A stretch of DNA of 64,000 nucleotides from Diadema setosum (taxonomy: Eukaryota; Echinodermata; Echinoidea; Diadematoida; Diadematidae): contig CM067069.1 of the NCBI GenBank assembly GCA_033980235.1, positions 32,475,041 through 32,539,040 on the forward strand, read 5' to 3'. Within the stretch, counting starts at the first letter, position 1, and each line of letters begins with the position of its first letter. Shown here piece after piece: positions 32,912-43,309 of this stretch. Both the position numbers and the translations under genes were made by a program. The notes below the pieces were generated by a model that worked only from the letters and a program-made list of their open reading frames with translations, did no database searches and was not told where the DNA came from.

Positions 32912-33841
32912 ATGGTTCAGTTTACAACTGAGCAGAGAGTTTTTGTTTTCACCAAGTTTCATGGGACTGGGAGCCTGCAACAGACTCGTGAGGCTTTCAG
33001 GGAACGCTTTCCCGATCGAGAACCACCATCGTTAAAGACAATCTGGGCAAATGTTAGAAAGTATGAAGAGCATGGTACCAGCCTGAATAGAAACAAGGAG
33101 AATTCTGGGAGAAAACGGACTGGAAGATCTGAACAGAACTTTGAAGCAGTAAGGCAGCAGTTGCAGCAACGTCCAAGGGGAACAAGTTCGAGGAGAAATG
33201 GATTAGGATTACCTTCGGCAACGTTCAATCGAATCGCAAGACTGGACTTGCACAATGTACCCTTACAGGGTACACATCAGACAGTTACTGACTGAACGTG
33301 ATTTCCCCAGAAGACTTGATTTCTGCAGATGGTTTATTGCCCGCACAGACGGACATGCAAATTTCTGGCCGAATCTTATAATCGGTGATGAGGCCGGCCT
33401 TGGAATGGATGGCAAAGTAAACTCATATTATGTTATTGAATATGCCCCTGCAAGGCAACCCCCCCCCCCCCCCCGGAAAAATTCCATAAGAATATGAACA
33501 GAGCAAAATTGACTGTGTGGGTTGGTCTTTGTGGAAGCTGCCTGATTATCGGACCTTTTTTTTTCTTTTTTCTTCCAAAGGAATGGTAACATGTGCCTTC
33601 AAATGCTCAACGAAGACATGGTACCGCAACTGGAGGAACAGTTTGGGCGACAGGCTCACGGCACACTCAGAAGACTCTGGTGGGTTCAGGATGGCGGACC
33701 GGCCCATCGTCTTGTTGCAGTTCCCAATCGTCTAAGGTAACCCTGAGGAGAAAGAGTTATCGCCCTCAACCATAACGCTGAATGGCCACAGAGATCACCA
33801 GACCTCACGCCTTGTGATCTTTTTTCCTCTGGGGCCACTTA
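32912..33841 (+). pseudogene. Decayed Tc1/mariner-like (IS630 superfamily) transposase
   Basis: The ATG at 32,912 opens MVQFTTEQRVFVFTKFHGTG, SLQQTREAFRERFPDREPPS, TIWANVRKYEEHGT and SGRKRTGRSEQNFEAVRQQL. This is the paired helix-turn-helix start of transposases carrying the DUF4817-like DNA-binding domain. A frameshift near 33,252 leads to LLTERDFPRRLDFCRWF, FWPNLIIGDEAG (first catalytic D) and YAPARQ. A 16-C run (33,460-33,475) breaks the frame. The rest reads NRAKLTVWVGL, LIIGPFFF, VQDGGPAHR (second D) and WPQRSPDLTPCDLF (third acidic position). At least three frame breaks make it inactive. Confidence 0.8.
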
Positions 33842-33904
33842 ATTAAACAACAGGGTGTATGTGACTCCTCCTCGTAATCTCGTAATCTAATTATGTACAC
33901 GTAA

Positions 33905-34531
33905 CTGTCCGTAACTCATCCTAAAGAAACAAAATGACGGCGCCAAGCCTGCGAAATTTTGAAATGTTCAAAATTTCGCAGAGGGATTCTACGGATGCAG
34001 ACTTGTAACGCAAGTAATCGTAACCAAACGTAATTATCGGTAACTGAACGTAACTATCCGTAGCCTGGACGCAGACCATCCGCAAAATATTTTACCTCCC
34101 GTCCGTTTGCGTTCGTTTACGTCCACCGTAAGTGTCCGAAAGTAACCGCAAGTTAACGTATCTCAGCACTGTCGTCCGCTTACGGATATTTGCGGACAGT
34201 TACGGATGCTGCGGACGATTACGTCCTTCGAGGTTTTCCCATTTTCCACTCGCATGGGAACACAGAGACTCGTGGGAAGCCACACAACTCGTGTTGCCAA
34301 GCTGCAGTGCATTTACCTGAAGGAATGCTACAACACAGTCGGAGCAGTGGAGAGGCAGAACCGCATGGTCAAATTATGAAATTTCTCCCACAAATGGTCA
34401 TTTTAGGTGGCACCAATCTGCTTTACATATACTCATGACATCGGTTGACCCTTGTTGCTGAACTTTTTTTCTTGCACTCTTTGAATGTGTATTTTTCGAA
34501 AAGGCAATATTTGGGGTAGGGGATGGGGTGA
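33905..34531 (+). repeat. Left arm of an 8-kb inverted repeat pair
   Basis: About 600 bp that recurs inverted at 41,305-41,895. From the outside in it has the hairpin CTGCGAAATTTTGAA-ATG-TTCAAAATTTCGCAG, then dense GTAACTxxCCGTAAC-type subrepeats with CGCAGACCATCCGCAAA. A block around CATGGGAACACAGAGACTCGT and ATGAAATTTCTCCCACAAATG follows. The arm carries no gene. The GTCCGTAACT words are shared with the Harbinger-like MITE at 37 kb. Confidence 0.7.
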
Positions 34532-34658
34532 CAGCATTTTATTCACTTTTCTGGCCGGGAAAGGTGTGGGACAGCGATAACTATATAAAATGAGAACGAA
34601 TTTAGTATTTTTCTATTGTCTTACCTACTTTACGCTCCATGGAATGTGTATTACATTT

Positions 34659-34663
<5 letters not shown>

Positions 34664-34707
<44 letters not shown>

Positions 34708-34712
34708 TTTTT
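34664..34712 (+). repeat. (TA)n plus poly-T microsatellite
   Basis: About 18 TA units followed by 12 T. Confidence 0.9.
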
Positions 34713-34734
34713 ACTTGGGTGTGGGAGAGGTGTT

Positions 34735-36308
34735 TCATTTCATGTCATTTCATTAAATTCATTTCATTCTTTCTTTCTTTTCGGCAAACATAACACGAAA
34801 TGAATCAGAATATATAACATAGGCATGTATTCGACTTTACATGGTAGATAATAGTTAACAAATACAAAAATATACATACATACCGGCAAGATACAAAGTT
34901 ATGTCTGGAGAAAAAAGAAGAAGAAAGGATTGAGAGGTCCACTGAAAAGCATGCTTGTAAATTGTGGACCACGCAAAGGATTCTTCATGTGAACATTTTT
35001 GTTCATAATGACAGGATAGAACATAACAGGACAGAACAAGACAGGGGAAACACACGACATTACATGACTTGACAGAAGGGTATACCATTGAAAGTAATAA
35101 AGCACAAAAGAATAATGGAAAGAAAGGAAAGAAAGAAAAAGAAACATGAAAGGTAAGGCCAACACACTGAACATCGGGATCGAAAGAGAGAATTGAGTTG
35201 CTTCAGAGCTCGAGCAGCTGAGCAAAGTTTGTACAAATAAGATAATGTAAAAAAATACACAATTATGAATGAAATGATTGACGAATTAAATGATTGACGA
35301 TGAACCCTTAGGTTGTAGAGACCAGCTAAGTAATGAATAGTATATCATCTTAGTATGAATTCAACAACAAAAAAAAGTTTCAACTTACGCTTAAACGAAT
35401 TCAAAGATAAAGAGTTTTTTATATCACGCCTTAAAGAATTCCAGAATCTAGGGCCAGTGTAAATAAATGTACGTTGCGCCAAGGTTCTCAGAAGGGGTAA
35501 ATGAAACTCGTTAGATCGCCTGGTGGAATAATTATGAAAAAAAAAAGATTTCTTGGAAACATTGAATTAAAAATACTGGGAAGTGCATTTGTCTTATAAT
35601 TAAACATAAACTGACCCAACTGAAAGAAAAACAAATCTTTAATTTTTAAAACCTTATATTTCACGAATAATGGATCTGCATGGAAACGTGGTGAAACGCC
35701 ATGAATAATACGAAGTGCTTTTTTTGTAATAACAATAGTTTATCTAATAAAGTTTGATGGGCACTACCCCATGCTAAAATTCCATAACTAAGATAAGGTA
35801 ATATTAATGAAAAATACAACGTCAACAAACAAGACAACGGGATATGAGATTTAAGTCTATTAATGATACCAATATTACGCGATATTATTTTACTAATATT
35901 GATAATATGAGGCTTCCACGAAAGTTTATCGTCCACTGTAATACCGAGAAGCTTTATGTGAGATACACGTTTTAAATGAACGTCATCAAAAATTATATCT
36001 GTGTGTAAAACTTCTATAGACTTACTAAATAACATATGCTTGGTTTTTTTAAGATTTAGTGATTATTCGTTGGCTCTTATCCATTGAGTCACTTTTTTTT
36101 TTAATATGACAGTATGGAAAAGGGTAAATGGATTTTGGTAGGAGAAGAAAAAAATATTTGTAACATCGGCAAAAAGTATGAAAGAAAGTATGTCGGATGA
36201 TCTGCAAAAATCATTAATGTAAATGATGAAAAGTAAAGGTCCTAATATAAGTTTTTGAAGTGTTTGAAAGTCTTGATGTCTTTTCTTTTCTGGAAATTTA
36301 ATAAGCAT
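34735..36308 (-). pseudogene. LINE reverse transcriptase 3' half and 3' UTR (minus strand)
   Basis: On the minus strand the frame reads ILGPLLFIIYINDFCRSSDI, LSFILFADVTNIF, VTQWIRANE-stop-SLNLKKTKHMLFS, LLGITVDDKLSWKPH and WGSAHQTLLDKLLLLQKK. Further on, after frame breaks, comes TFIYTGPRFWNSLRRDIKN. These are the reverse-transcriptase palm and C-terminal blocks of Jockey/CR1-like LINEs. The catalytic FADD box reads FADV and there is an in-frame stop at 36,062. The remaining minus-strand sequence down to a TTTCATTTC-rich tail (34,735-34,780) is 3' UTR. Confidence 0.75.
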
Positions 36309-36439
36309 TGCTTTATTTTAAAAAGTCTCCTTAACATAACCCAATAAGTTATGAATATCGCTGCACAACGACAGCGTAACCACAGTTTGTCTATTCCATG
36401 ACTGTAAGTAATAATTTTCTTTGAATACTCTAAAGTTTA

Positions 36440-38060
36440 ACTTATCGATCTATACTAGTATTGTATTATATTTGTGGTTTAATTATGTCATGTATTTTTT
36501 ACATTTATGAAGTTTATTCATATTTGAGTTGCACAAATTAAATCTAAACCTCACGTTCAAAATTTCATATATCTTTTATTATTGTAAAGCAAATTAAAGG
36601 ATTACGAACTTGCTACGTAATTCAGTTTTAGTTTTCCCAAGTGTACAATGTAAGACAGTCCAATATGTAATAACCTTGTTGTCATAATACACTGACTTAG
36701 CAGGGATCGTCACAGAAAACCATACTGTCCATAATTATTTATAACAATTTGTAACAATCCGTAACTGTCCGAAGATATCCGCAACTCTCTGCAAGTGTTC
36801 AGAACTATTATGTGCCAATTCGCATGAATATCCGTAAGCGTACGCAAGTACTCGCATCTGGTCGTATATGTCCGTATCGCCCGCATTTTCCCCCGTATGT
36901 TTTGAACTAATTTTCTTGTGACGGCAAAGGATCCGCGGGAGTCCGCAGGAAAAAAAAAAAGAAAGACTTTTTTTTTGGACGTAACATCGGACGCAGAGCA
37001 TTATGTGACTGGGGCCTTAGGCCCCAGTCACATAATGCTCTGCGTCCGGAGTTACGTCAAAAAAAAAACAAACAAACAAACAAACAAACAAACAAACAAA
37101 TTCCTGCGGACTCTCGCGGATCCCTTGCCGTCACAAGAATTTTGTTATAAAAAATACGGGAAAAATGCAGGCGATACGGACAGATACGATCAGATGCGGA
37201 CACAATTTGTAACAATCCGTAACTATCCGAAGATATCCGCAACTCTCTGCAAGTGTTCAGAACTATTATGTGCCAATTCGCATGAATATCCGTAAGCGTA
37301 CGCAAGTACTCGTATCTGGTCGTATATGTCCGTATCGCCCGCATTTTTCCCCGTATGTTTTGAACAAATTTTCTTGTGACGGCAAAGGATCCGCGGGAGT
37401 CCGCAGGAAAAAAAAAGACTTTTTTTGGACGTAACATCGGACGCAGAGCATTATGTGACTGGGGCCTTAGGCCCCAGTCACATAATGCTCTGCGTCCGGA
37501 GTTACGTCAAAAAAAAAAAAAAAAATTCCTGCGGACTCTCGCGGATCCCTTGCCGTCACAAGAATTTTGTTATAAAAAAATACGGGGAAAATGCAGGCGA
37601 TACGGACAGATACGATCAGATGCGGACACCTGCGTCCACTTGCGGATAATCTTACGAATTGACACCTTATTTGTTTTTTCGACTTGTGTAAACTTCCGAA
37701 AACTTCTGAATACCTGCGGAGAGTTACGGATAGTTAAAGATTATTATGAATAGTTATGGACAATGTGGTTTTCTCTGACGATCCCTGCTCAGTTAGTGTA
37801 TTATGACGACAAGGTTATCACATATCGGACTGTCATATATTGTACACTAGGAAAAAGCTGAAATTATGTCACGTACAACTTGTGAAGACTTTTAGCATTT
37901 CTTTATTTTTTTTACAGCAATAGAAGAAAAATGAAATTTTGAACTCAAAGTTTGAATTGATTTTGTCCAACTCAAATATGAATATACATCATGAATGCCC
38001 AGTATATATAGCATAATTATACCACAAATAAAATATAGTATAGATAGATAGGTTAAAAAA
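36440..38060. mobile_element. 1.6-kb palindromic element with a complete Harbinger-like MITE at its centre
   Basis: The outer segments 36,440-36,740 and 37,765-38,060 are inverted copies (for example ATACACTGACTTAGCAGGGA against TCAGTTAGTGTATTATGACG). Inside these are half-elements (36,741-37,016 and 37,470-37,765) whose GGCCCCAGTCACATAATGC ends face inward across TTA. The intact MITE 37,020-37,466 fills the centre. The layout is flank, half, full element, half, inverted flank. Confidence 0.7.
37017..37469 (+). mobile_element. 447-bp PIF/Harbinger-like MITE with TTA target duplication
   Basis: GGCCCCAGTCACATAATGC (37,020) and GCATTATGTGACTGGGGCC (ending 37,466) are perfect inverted ends and extend through CTCTGCGTCCG. 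TTA lies on both sides (37,017-37,019 and 37,467-37,469), the 3-bp TWA duplication typical of PIF/Harbinger elements. The interior is GTCCGTAACT-type subrepeats with poly-A/(CAAA)n. No transposase. Confidence 0.75.
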
Positions 38061-38589
38061 ATAGAGTAAGAAAAATTAAATTACAGTCATGGAATAGAAA
38101 AAAAAATGATTTAGCTTAATTGTGCATCGATAGTCATGACTTACTGGGTTATGATAAGGAGACTGATATAATAAAATTACCGTGATGCTTGATAAGTTTC
38201 CAGATGGACGTCGAATAGAACACCCCTCCATTTCCAAAATACAAAATAAAAAATGTAATACACATTCCATGGAGTGTAAACTGGTTAAGATTTTATAGAA
38301 ATACAGTCATTCTCATTTTATATAGTTTTTCGCTGCCCCACATCGTCCCCGGCCAGAAATGACATTTTACTTGAAAAATTACATAATTATGGCGTGAGAT
38401 GGATTACTTTGTCATGATTCAGAAGTTATCTAAGTCATCGCAAACAATATGTTGCATTTAAATCTAGTCACTCATTATATTCTAACGTGTCATGTGGTGT
38501 CCCTCAGGGATCTATCCTCGGGTCCCTACTTTTTTTTTTTTTTTTGATTTACATTGACATTATCAATTCCTCCCCTCAATACAAATTTT

Positions 38590-39838
38590 TGCTTAGAAAC
38601 ATTCCGGAAGAATGGTTGGATAATTTTGACCCTGATATTGTTGGTGTTGGTGTTCAATTGTACACTAACTATTGAGTTTTAAAAAAGTCCCGAGAATACG
38701 TACAATTTATTATTGGGATCTCACACTCCTGACAAAAGATATGACTACTGGGATAAATGTTTATTTATACCGTTGATCATTAATTGGGAAAAAAGTTCAT
38801 AGAGCATTTTTTTTTGTACCATTGATACTAAATTGAGATCATTTTATTTTAAGATCTTTCGTAAAGCTATTGCATTAACTGATTTCCTTTTTAGGATTAA
38901 ATCCAAAGATTCACCTAATTGTGTTTTTTGTGATAAAAGTGAGGAAACAATTTTTCACTTATTTTGTGAGTGTGAAAACGTTATTCCTATTTGGTTAGCT
39001 CTTTTTCCAAAATTTCCCAAAATGATGTTCAAATAAATGTCACTAATTTTGAAAAAAATGTTTGGAATTTCAACTGATATTTATTACATATTTGTTTTTA
39101 CTTCTGAAGTATCATGTTTATATCTGTAAATTTAAGAATAATCTGCCAAATTATGCTTTGTTTAAAGCATTTATGAAAAAACAACAGGAGCTAGAATATT
39201 CAGTAGCCAAGAAAAGAAATAAGTTACCTGCACATTTCAAAAAGTGGCGATTTGATATATAATTTTTCATAGTCAACACATCATAAGAACATTAAAAGAT
39301 AATTGTTTTATGTTATGTTCAAATAAGATAATTTGCTGAGATTTAGTGTTTATTTATTTTTTTGTTATGATACTGCACTCTATGTGTTTATTTTAGCAAT
39401 ACTTGATTGTGGACTTGATTTTGTCATACAACCCAAGTTTAGAAATTGTGATTCACTTTATTTGATGTAGTAATTGAAAATCTTATACATGTATATTGCT
39501 TTATATGACCATCTGGTGTCCATCAATGTTATCATTTATTTGCTAAGAAAACTACTGCATTTTTATTATGATTTTTTTGTCGTTGTAAATTTTATAATAT
39601 TTACTAAATCACTTAAGTTTGTTTTGATTAAACTTATATAAAGTCATCACTTTGCTTTTTTTTGGGGGGGGGGGCAGGGAGATGGATGATGTTAATTAAG
39701 AGTACATGTATTATATTTTTGCTGATGTACCTTTCTATTTTGTGTAACCTTTTTGTTTTGCTGTGATTTGTAATAATGTAATGATTGTTGCGAATGTTGT
39801 AATTGATCTCAATTTGTTCTAATAAAAACAAAATAAAA
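38590..39838 (+). pseudogene. 5'-truncated L1/Tx1-like LINE inserted into the Jockey/CR1-like LINE
   Basis: The remnant frame pieces read KVHRAFF, then RSFYFKIFRKAIALTDFLFR and NCVFCDKSEETIFHLFCECE. The last is a CxxC-x8-H-x3-C reverse-transcriptase zinc-binding motif typical of L1/Tx1-like LINE C-termini. LLLKYHVYICKFKNNLPN and HFKKWRFDI follow. The 3' UTR ends in AATAAAAACAAAATAAAAAA (39,820-39,840) directly against FADD of the host LINE. Frameshifts at several points make it inactive. The exact 5' junction near 38,590 is uncertain. Confidence 0.7.
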
Positions 39839-40394
39839 AAAACTTCATCTTATTTGCAGACGACACTAACGTTTTTTACTCTCACAAGGATATTGCAACA
39901 CTGATTGATACACTTAATATAGAATTAGGCAACATCTCGAAATGGTTTAGAAGTAACAAGCTTTCATTGAATATTGATAAGACATGTTTTATACATTTTC
40001 ATACTCTTCAATCCCAACCCACCCTTCCTAAAAGTATTTATATTGATGATATAAACATTGCTGAGAAACATTCAACCAAGTTTCTAGGAGTGACCCTAGA
40101 TAGCAATCTAACTTGGAATACTCATGTCCAGAATATTACTACAGCAATATCTAAAACAACTGGTGTTTTAAGGAGAATAAAGTATTTAATTAATGATCAA
40201 ACTTTAATAATGTTATATAACACTTTATTTTTACCATACGTAATGTACTGCAATATTGTATGGGGCAACTGTAGCAAAACTAAATTAAACACAATTTTTA
40301 TTCTTCAGAAAAAGGCTCTTCGTATATGCACACACTCAAATTTCTTGGCTCACACTGATCCCATATGTTATCGCCTAAAAACTCTAAAGGCCCA

Positions 40395-40396
<2 letters not shown>

Positions 40397-40436
<40 letters not shown>
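40397..40436 (+). repeat. (AT)n expansion inside LINE coding sequence
   Basis: About 20 AT units replace the short segment expected between LKTLKAHD and TAIFMYKHTRNLLP of the reverse transcriptase tail. Confidence 0.9.
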
Positions 40437-40438
<2 letters not shown>

Positions 40439-40913
40439 AACTGCCATATTTATGTATAAACACACTCGAAATTTATTACCATTTTTTCATAATGCCTTAG
40501 TAACCAATGACCATATTCACTCATACCCAACCCGTCGTTCCCATGATTTTCATTTAAGTAATCCAAAGCTTCTACTTGCTCAAAAGTCGATCAGACATCA
40601 CGGTCCGGATACATGGAACACTCTTCCTGAGGAGTTGAAACAGTGTGCCTCCTTGTTTTCATTCAAAGCAAACTTAAAGAAGCACATTCTATTATACTAT
40701 ATACTTCAAATACGAATTAAAAACAAATAATTCATATGATTAATGTTGTCTCCCAAATAGCAACATCGCATATCGTTCCCTCTTCCAGCAAACCAATTCT
40801 ATTATTCTACATTCCAGCATATCTGCCCTTGTGCACATTCTAGCACTTGCACGCACATCCACCACCATCACACATCAGAGTTTATTTTCCCCTGCTATCT
40901 TCGCAGCAGAATT

Positions 40914-40962
40914 TGTATTGTATTGTATTGTATTGTATTGTATTGTATTGTATTGTATTGTT
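40914..40962 (+). repeat. (TTGTA)n pentanucleotide repeat
   Basis: Nine uninterrupted TTGTA units in the LINE 3' UTR. Confidence 0.95.
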
Positions 40963-41304
40963 ACGAAACTAGTATACGTCCCTACCTTTCCCTCCGGCCG
41001 GCCATCTTTTCAAGCTATGCTTACAATGGCGGCCCTGTGCATAATCGCTCCATAATTATAATTGTTGTTGTAATCACCGCTGCACAGACATGCATACTGT
41101 ATAGTGTATCATTAATTACCTTTTATATCTTTGTTTATGCAAGTCAAACGACTCTGTTTTGAATTTATTCTGTATATTTCCCACATGTTCTTGATTATAT
41201 GCCTTATGTATATTGATTTATATTGATTTTGATATTAATTTATTGATTTGCAGAAAATAAAGTATCTATTAAACAAAAAAAAAAAAGAAAATGAAATGAT
41301 GTAG

Positions 41305-41895
41305 CCCCATTCCTTCCCAAAATATTAACCTTTTTCGAATAACATACATTCAGAGAGTGCAAGAAATATAAGTTCAGCACCAAGGGTCAACAATGTCATC
41401 TGTATATGGGTGCCACGTAAAATGACCATTTGTGGGAGAAATTTCATAACTCGACCATGCATCGGTTCTACCACTCCCCCGCTACGACTGTGTTGCAGTA
41501 TTCCTTCAGATACAATGCGCTGCAGCAACACGGGTGGTGTAGTTTACCATGAGTCTCTATTCCCATGGGAGAGGAAAATGGAAAATGCCAAAGGACGCAC
41601 TTGTCCGCAGCATCCGTAACTGCCCGTAAATGTCCGTAAGCGGTCGCAAGTGCTGTGATACCTTAAATTGCGGTTAATTTCGGATTCTTACGGTTGACGG
41701 GAATAAACGCAAATGGACGGGAGGTAAACTTATTTGCGGATGGTCTGCGTCTAAGCTACGGATCGTTACGTTCAGTTACGGATAGTTACGTTTAGTTACG
41801 GTTACTTGCGTAAGTCTGCATCCGTGGAGTCCCTCTGCGAAATTTTGAACATTTCAAAATTTCGCAGGCTTAACCCCGTCATTTTTTTATCATTG
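41305..41895 (-). repeat. Right arm of the 8-kb inverted repeat pair
   Basis: Inverted and diverged copy of 33,905-34,531. It has the matching hairpin CTGCGAAATTTTGAA / TTCAAAATTTCGCAG at 41,836-41,867, the same order of GTTACGGATAGTTACG subrepeats and the ATTTGTGGGAGAAATTTCAT block. Everything between 34.5 and 41.3 kb lies inside this pair. Confidence 0.7.
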
Positions 41896-42169
41896 CAATT
41901 CTTTGAATCATGATATAAAAAAACGCCCCATCCATATATTCTTTCAGGAGGAGACTGAAGTCCCGTCTATTGCTATCGTATGACTCTGCAGCACTGAACT
42001 AGCCATTCTGTCTTCTTTCTCACACACTGACTTACTCACTTTTTCTACTCTTTGAAGAATAAATTGCAATCTTTTGGATGTCTGTTGTCATCTGTATATT
42101 TTGTTACTCCCATGTCAAACTCATAATATTGTTTCTTGTACATTCTGTTGGAAAGAAAAAGTGAAAAAA

Positions 42170-42985
42170 AAAGTTTGAATTTGAATTTGAATTTGAATCA
42201 ATGCTATTGCTTAAAGTGTCAAAGAGTTGAATTTCCGTCTATTACTCCTGTTCATACTTCCCTCTCTTTCATTGTTTTTTTCTCTTTTCAGGCATTACAT
42301 TATCACTTTCTTTTTCTCCACAACTACCATCTGTTTCTCTTGGCATGATTCTGCCGAAGATCGCTGTCTCCGTTGCGCGTTTTTTTCTTTTGTTTGCTAT
42401 TTTGTCTTCTGTCTTTTAGTCTTATCTATTCCGTTTTGTTTCCGTACAGCCTTTCCTTCAGTTGTTGTTTTGTTGTCTAGTCCTGTTTCATGCTTGTTCG
42501 CGTTTGTTAGTCATGTCCATTCCGTTTTGTCCCGTACAGCCTTTCTTTCAGCATCTGCTTTGTTGTCTAGTCTTGTTTTATGTTTGTTCGCGTCTATGAA
42601 AGTAAGTGTATTTATCTGTGAACCTAATTATCAGTGGGCTTCCAGATGATGTCTTCCTCTTCTTCCTTCTTTCCTTTTGTATTTATGATGCTCCAATTAA
42701 TCTTCCCATCGATGTTTGTTGGGTTTTTTTTCAGAGGGGCCCACATTCTGCAAGCTCTGTCTTTTTCGTGGGTCTCTCCATTTTTCGCACTTTAAGCAAG
42801 GTTATACATGTACTCAATTTCGACCACTTTTGTTTCTTTTTTTTTTCTATAATGTATAATCATTATAAGGTCCTCAATTATTGTACAGTATTTTCATTGC
42901 ATAATGTTCTGTTTAACTTATTCTCTGTATTCTATAAAAGAAGTGTAACATTATGTTCTGTCGCAAAATTAAATAAACTTTGAAT
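42170..42985 (+). mobile_element. LINE 3' tail fragment (plus strand)
   Basis: It starts with a TGAATT tandem (42,174-42,200) and contains GGGGCCCACATTCTGCAAGC, matching the minus-strand copy at 16,330-16,385. It ends in AATTAAATAAACTTTGAATT. Hydrophobic open frames here are probably chance from T-rich sequence. Confidence 0.55.
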
Positions 42986-43010
42986 TGAATTTTGCGTTTC
43001 TTTACGGATT

Positions 43011-43252
43011 GTGGAGCCGGGAAATGTGCAAACGCCGGGAAATATGCAAACGCCGGGAATTGTGCAAACGTCTCGCCGGGAAATGTGCAAACGCCGGGAA
43101 ATGTGCAAACATCTTGCCTGGAAATGTGCAAACGCCGGGAAATGTACAAACGTCTCGCCGGGAAATGTGCAAATTTCATCAACGGGAAATGTGCAAAAGT
43201 TCAATTTTGCCGGGAAATGTGCAAAACGTCGCCGGGAAATGTGCAAATCATT
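43011..43252 (+). repeat. Left arm: tandem CCGGGAAATGTGCAAACG repeats
   Basis: About eleven units CCGGGAAATGTGCAAA with variable spacers (ACG, ACGTCTCG, ACATCTTG, TTTCATCAA, AGTTCAATTTTG). Periodic but irregular spacing; all frames stay open because the unit lacks stops. Confidence 0.9.
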
Positions 43253-43309
43253 TACTTTAGCGATATTGTGTATAAAGATAATAGATAAAACTCCATATCA
43301 AAACTGCCC

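Larger units (their letters stand above)
38345..41285 (+). pseudogene. Jockey/CR1-like LINE interrupted by another LINE
   Basis: The first part (about 38,370-38,590) reads LEKLHNYGVRWITLS-stop-FRSYLSHRKQYVAF, SCGVPQGSILGSLLF and INSSPQYKF. The second part (39,845-40,730) continues LFADDTNVFYSHKD, ISKWFRSNKLSLNIDKTCFI, FLGVTLDSNLTWNTHVQN, LPYVMYCNIVWGN, LQKKALRICT, YPTRRSHDFH and GPDTWNTLPEELKQCASLFS. FADD is intact. A (TA)n expansion sits inside the coding region at 40,397-40,436. The 3' UTR contains a TTGTA pentanucleotide repeat and ends at AATAAA plus an A tract (41,258-41,285). Confidence 0.8.

Noticed and set aside
34899..35225. Hydrophobic multi-pass-like protein on the minus strand
   Set aside because: T-rich 3' UTR of a LINE; composition-driven, and similar hydrophobic frames appear in other LINE tails.
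43011..43252. CRISPR array
   Set aside because: The short repeats are nearly contiguous with irregular spacers, are mirrored at 48.1-48.3 kb as foldback arms and sit in a eukaryotic genome with no cas genes.
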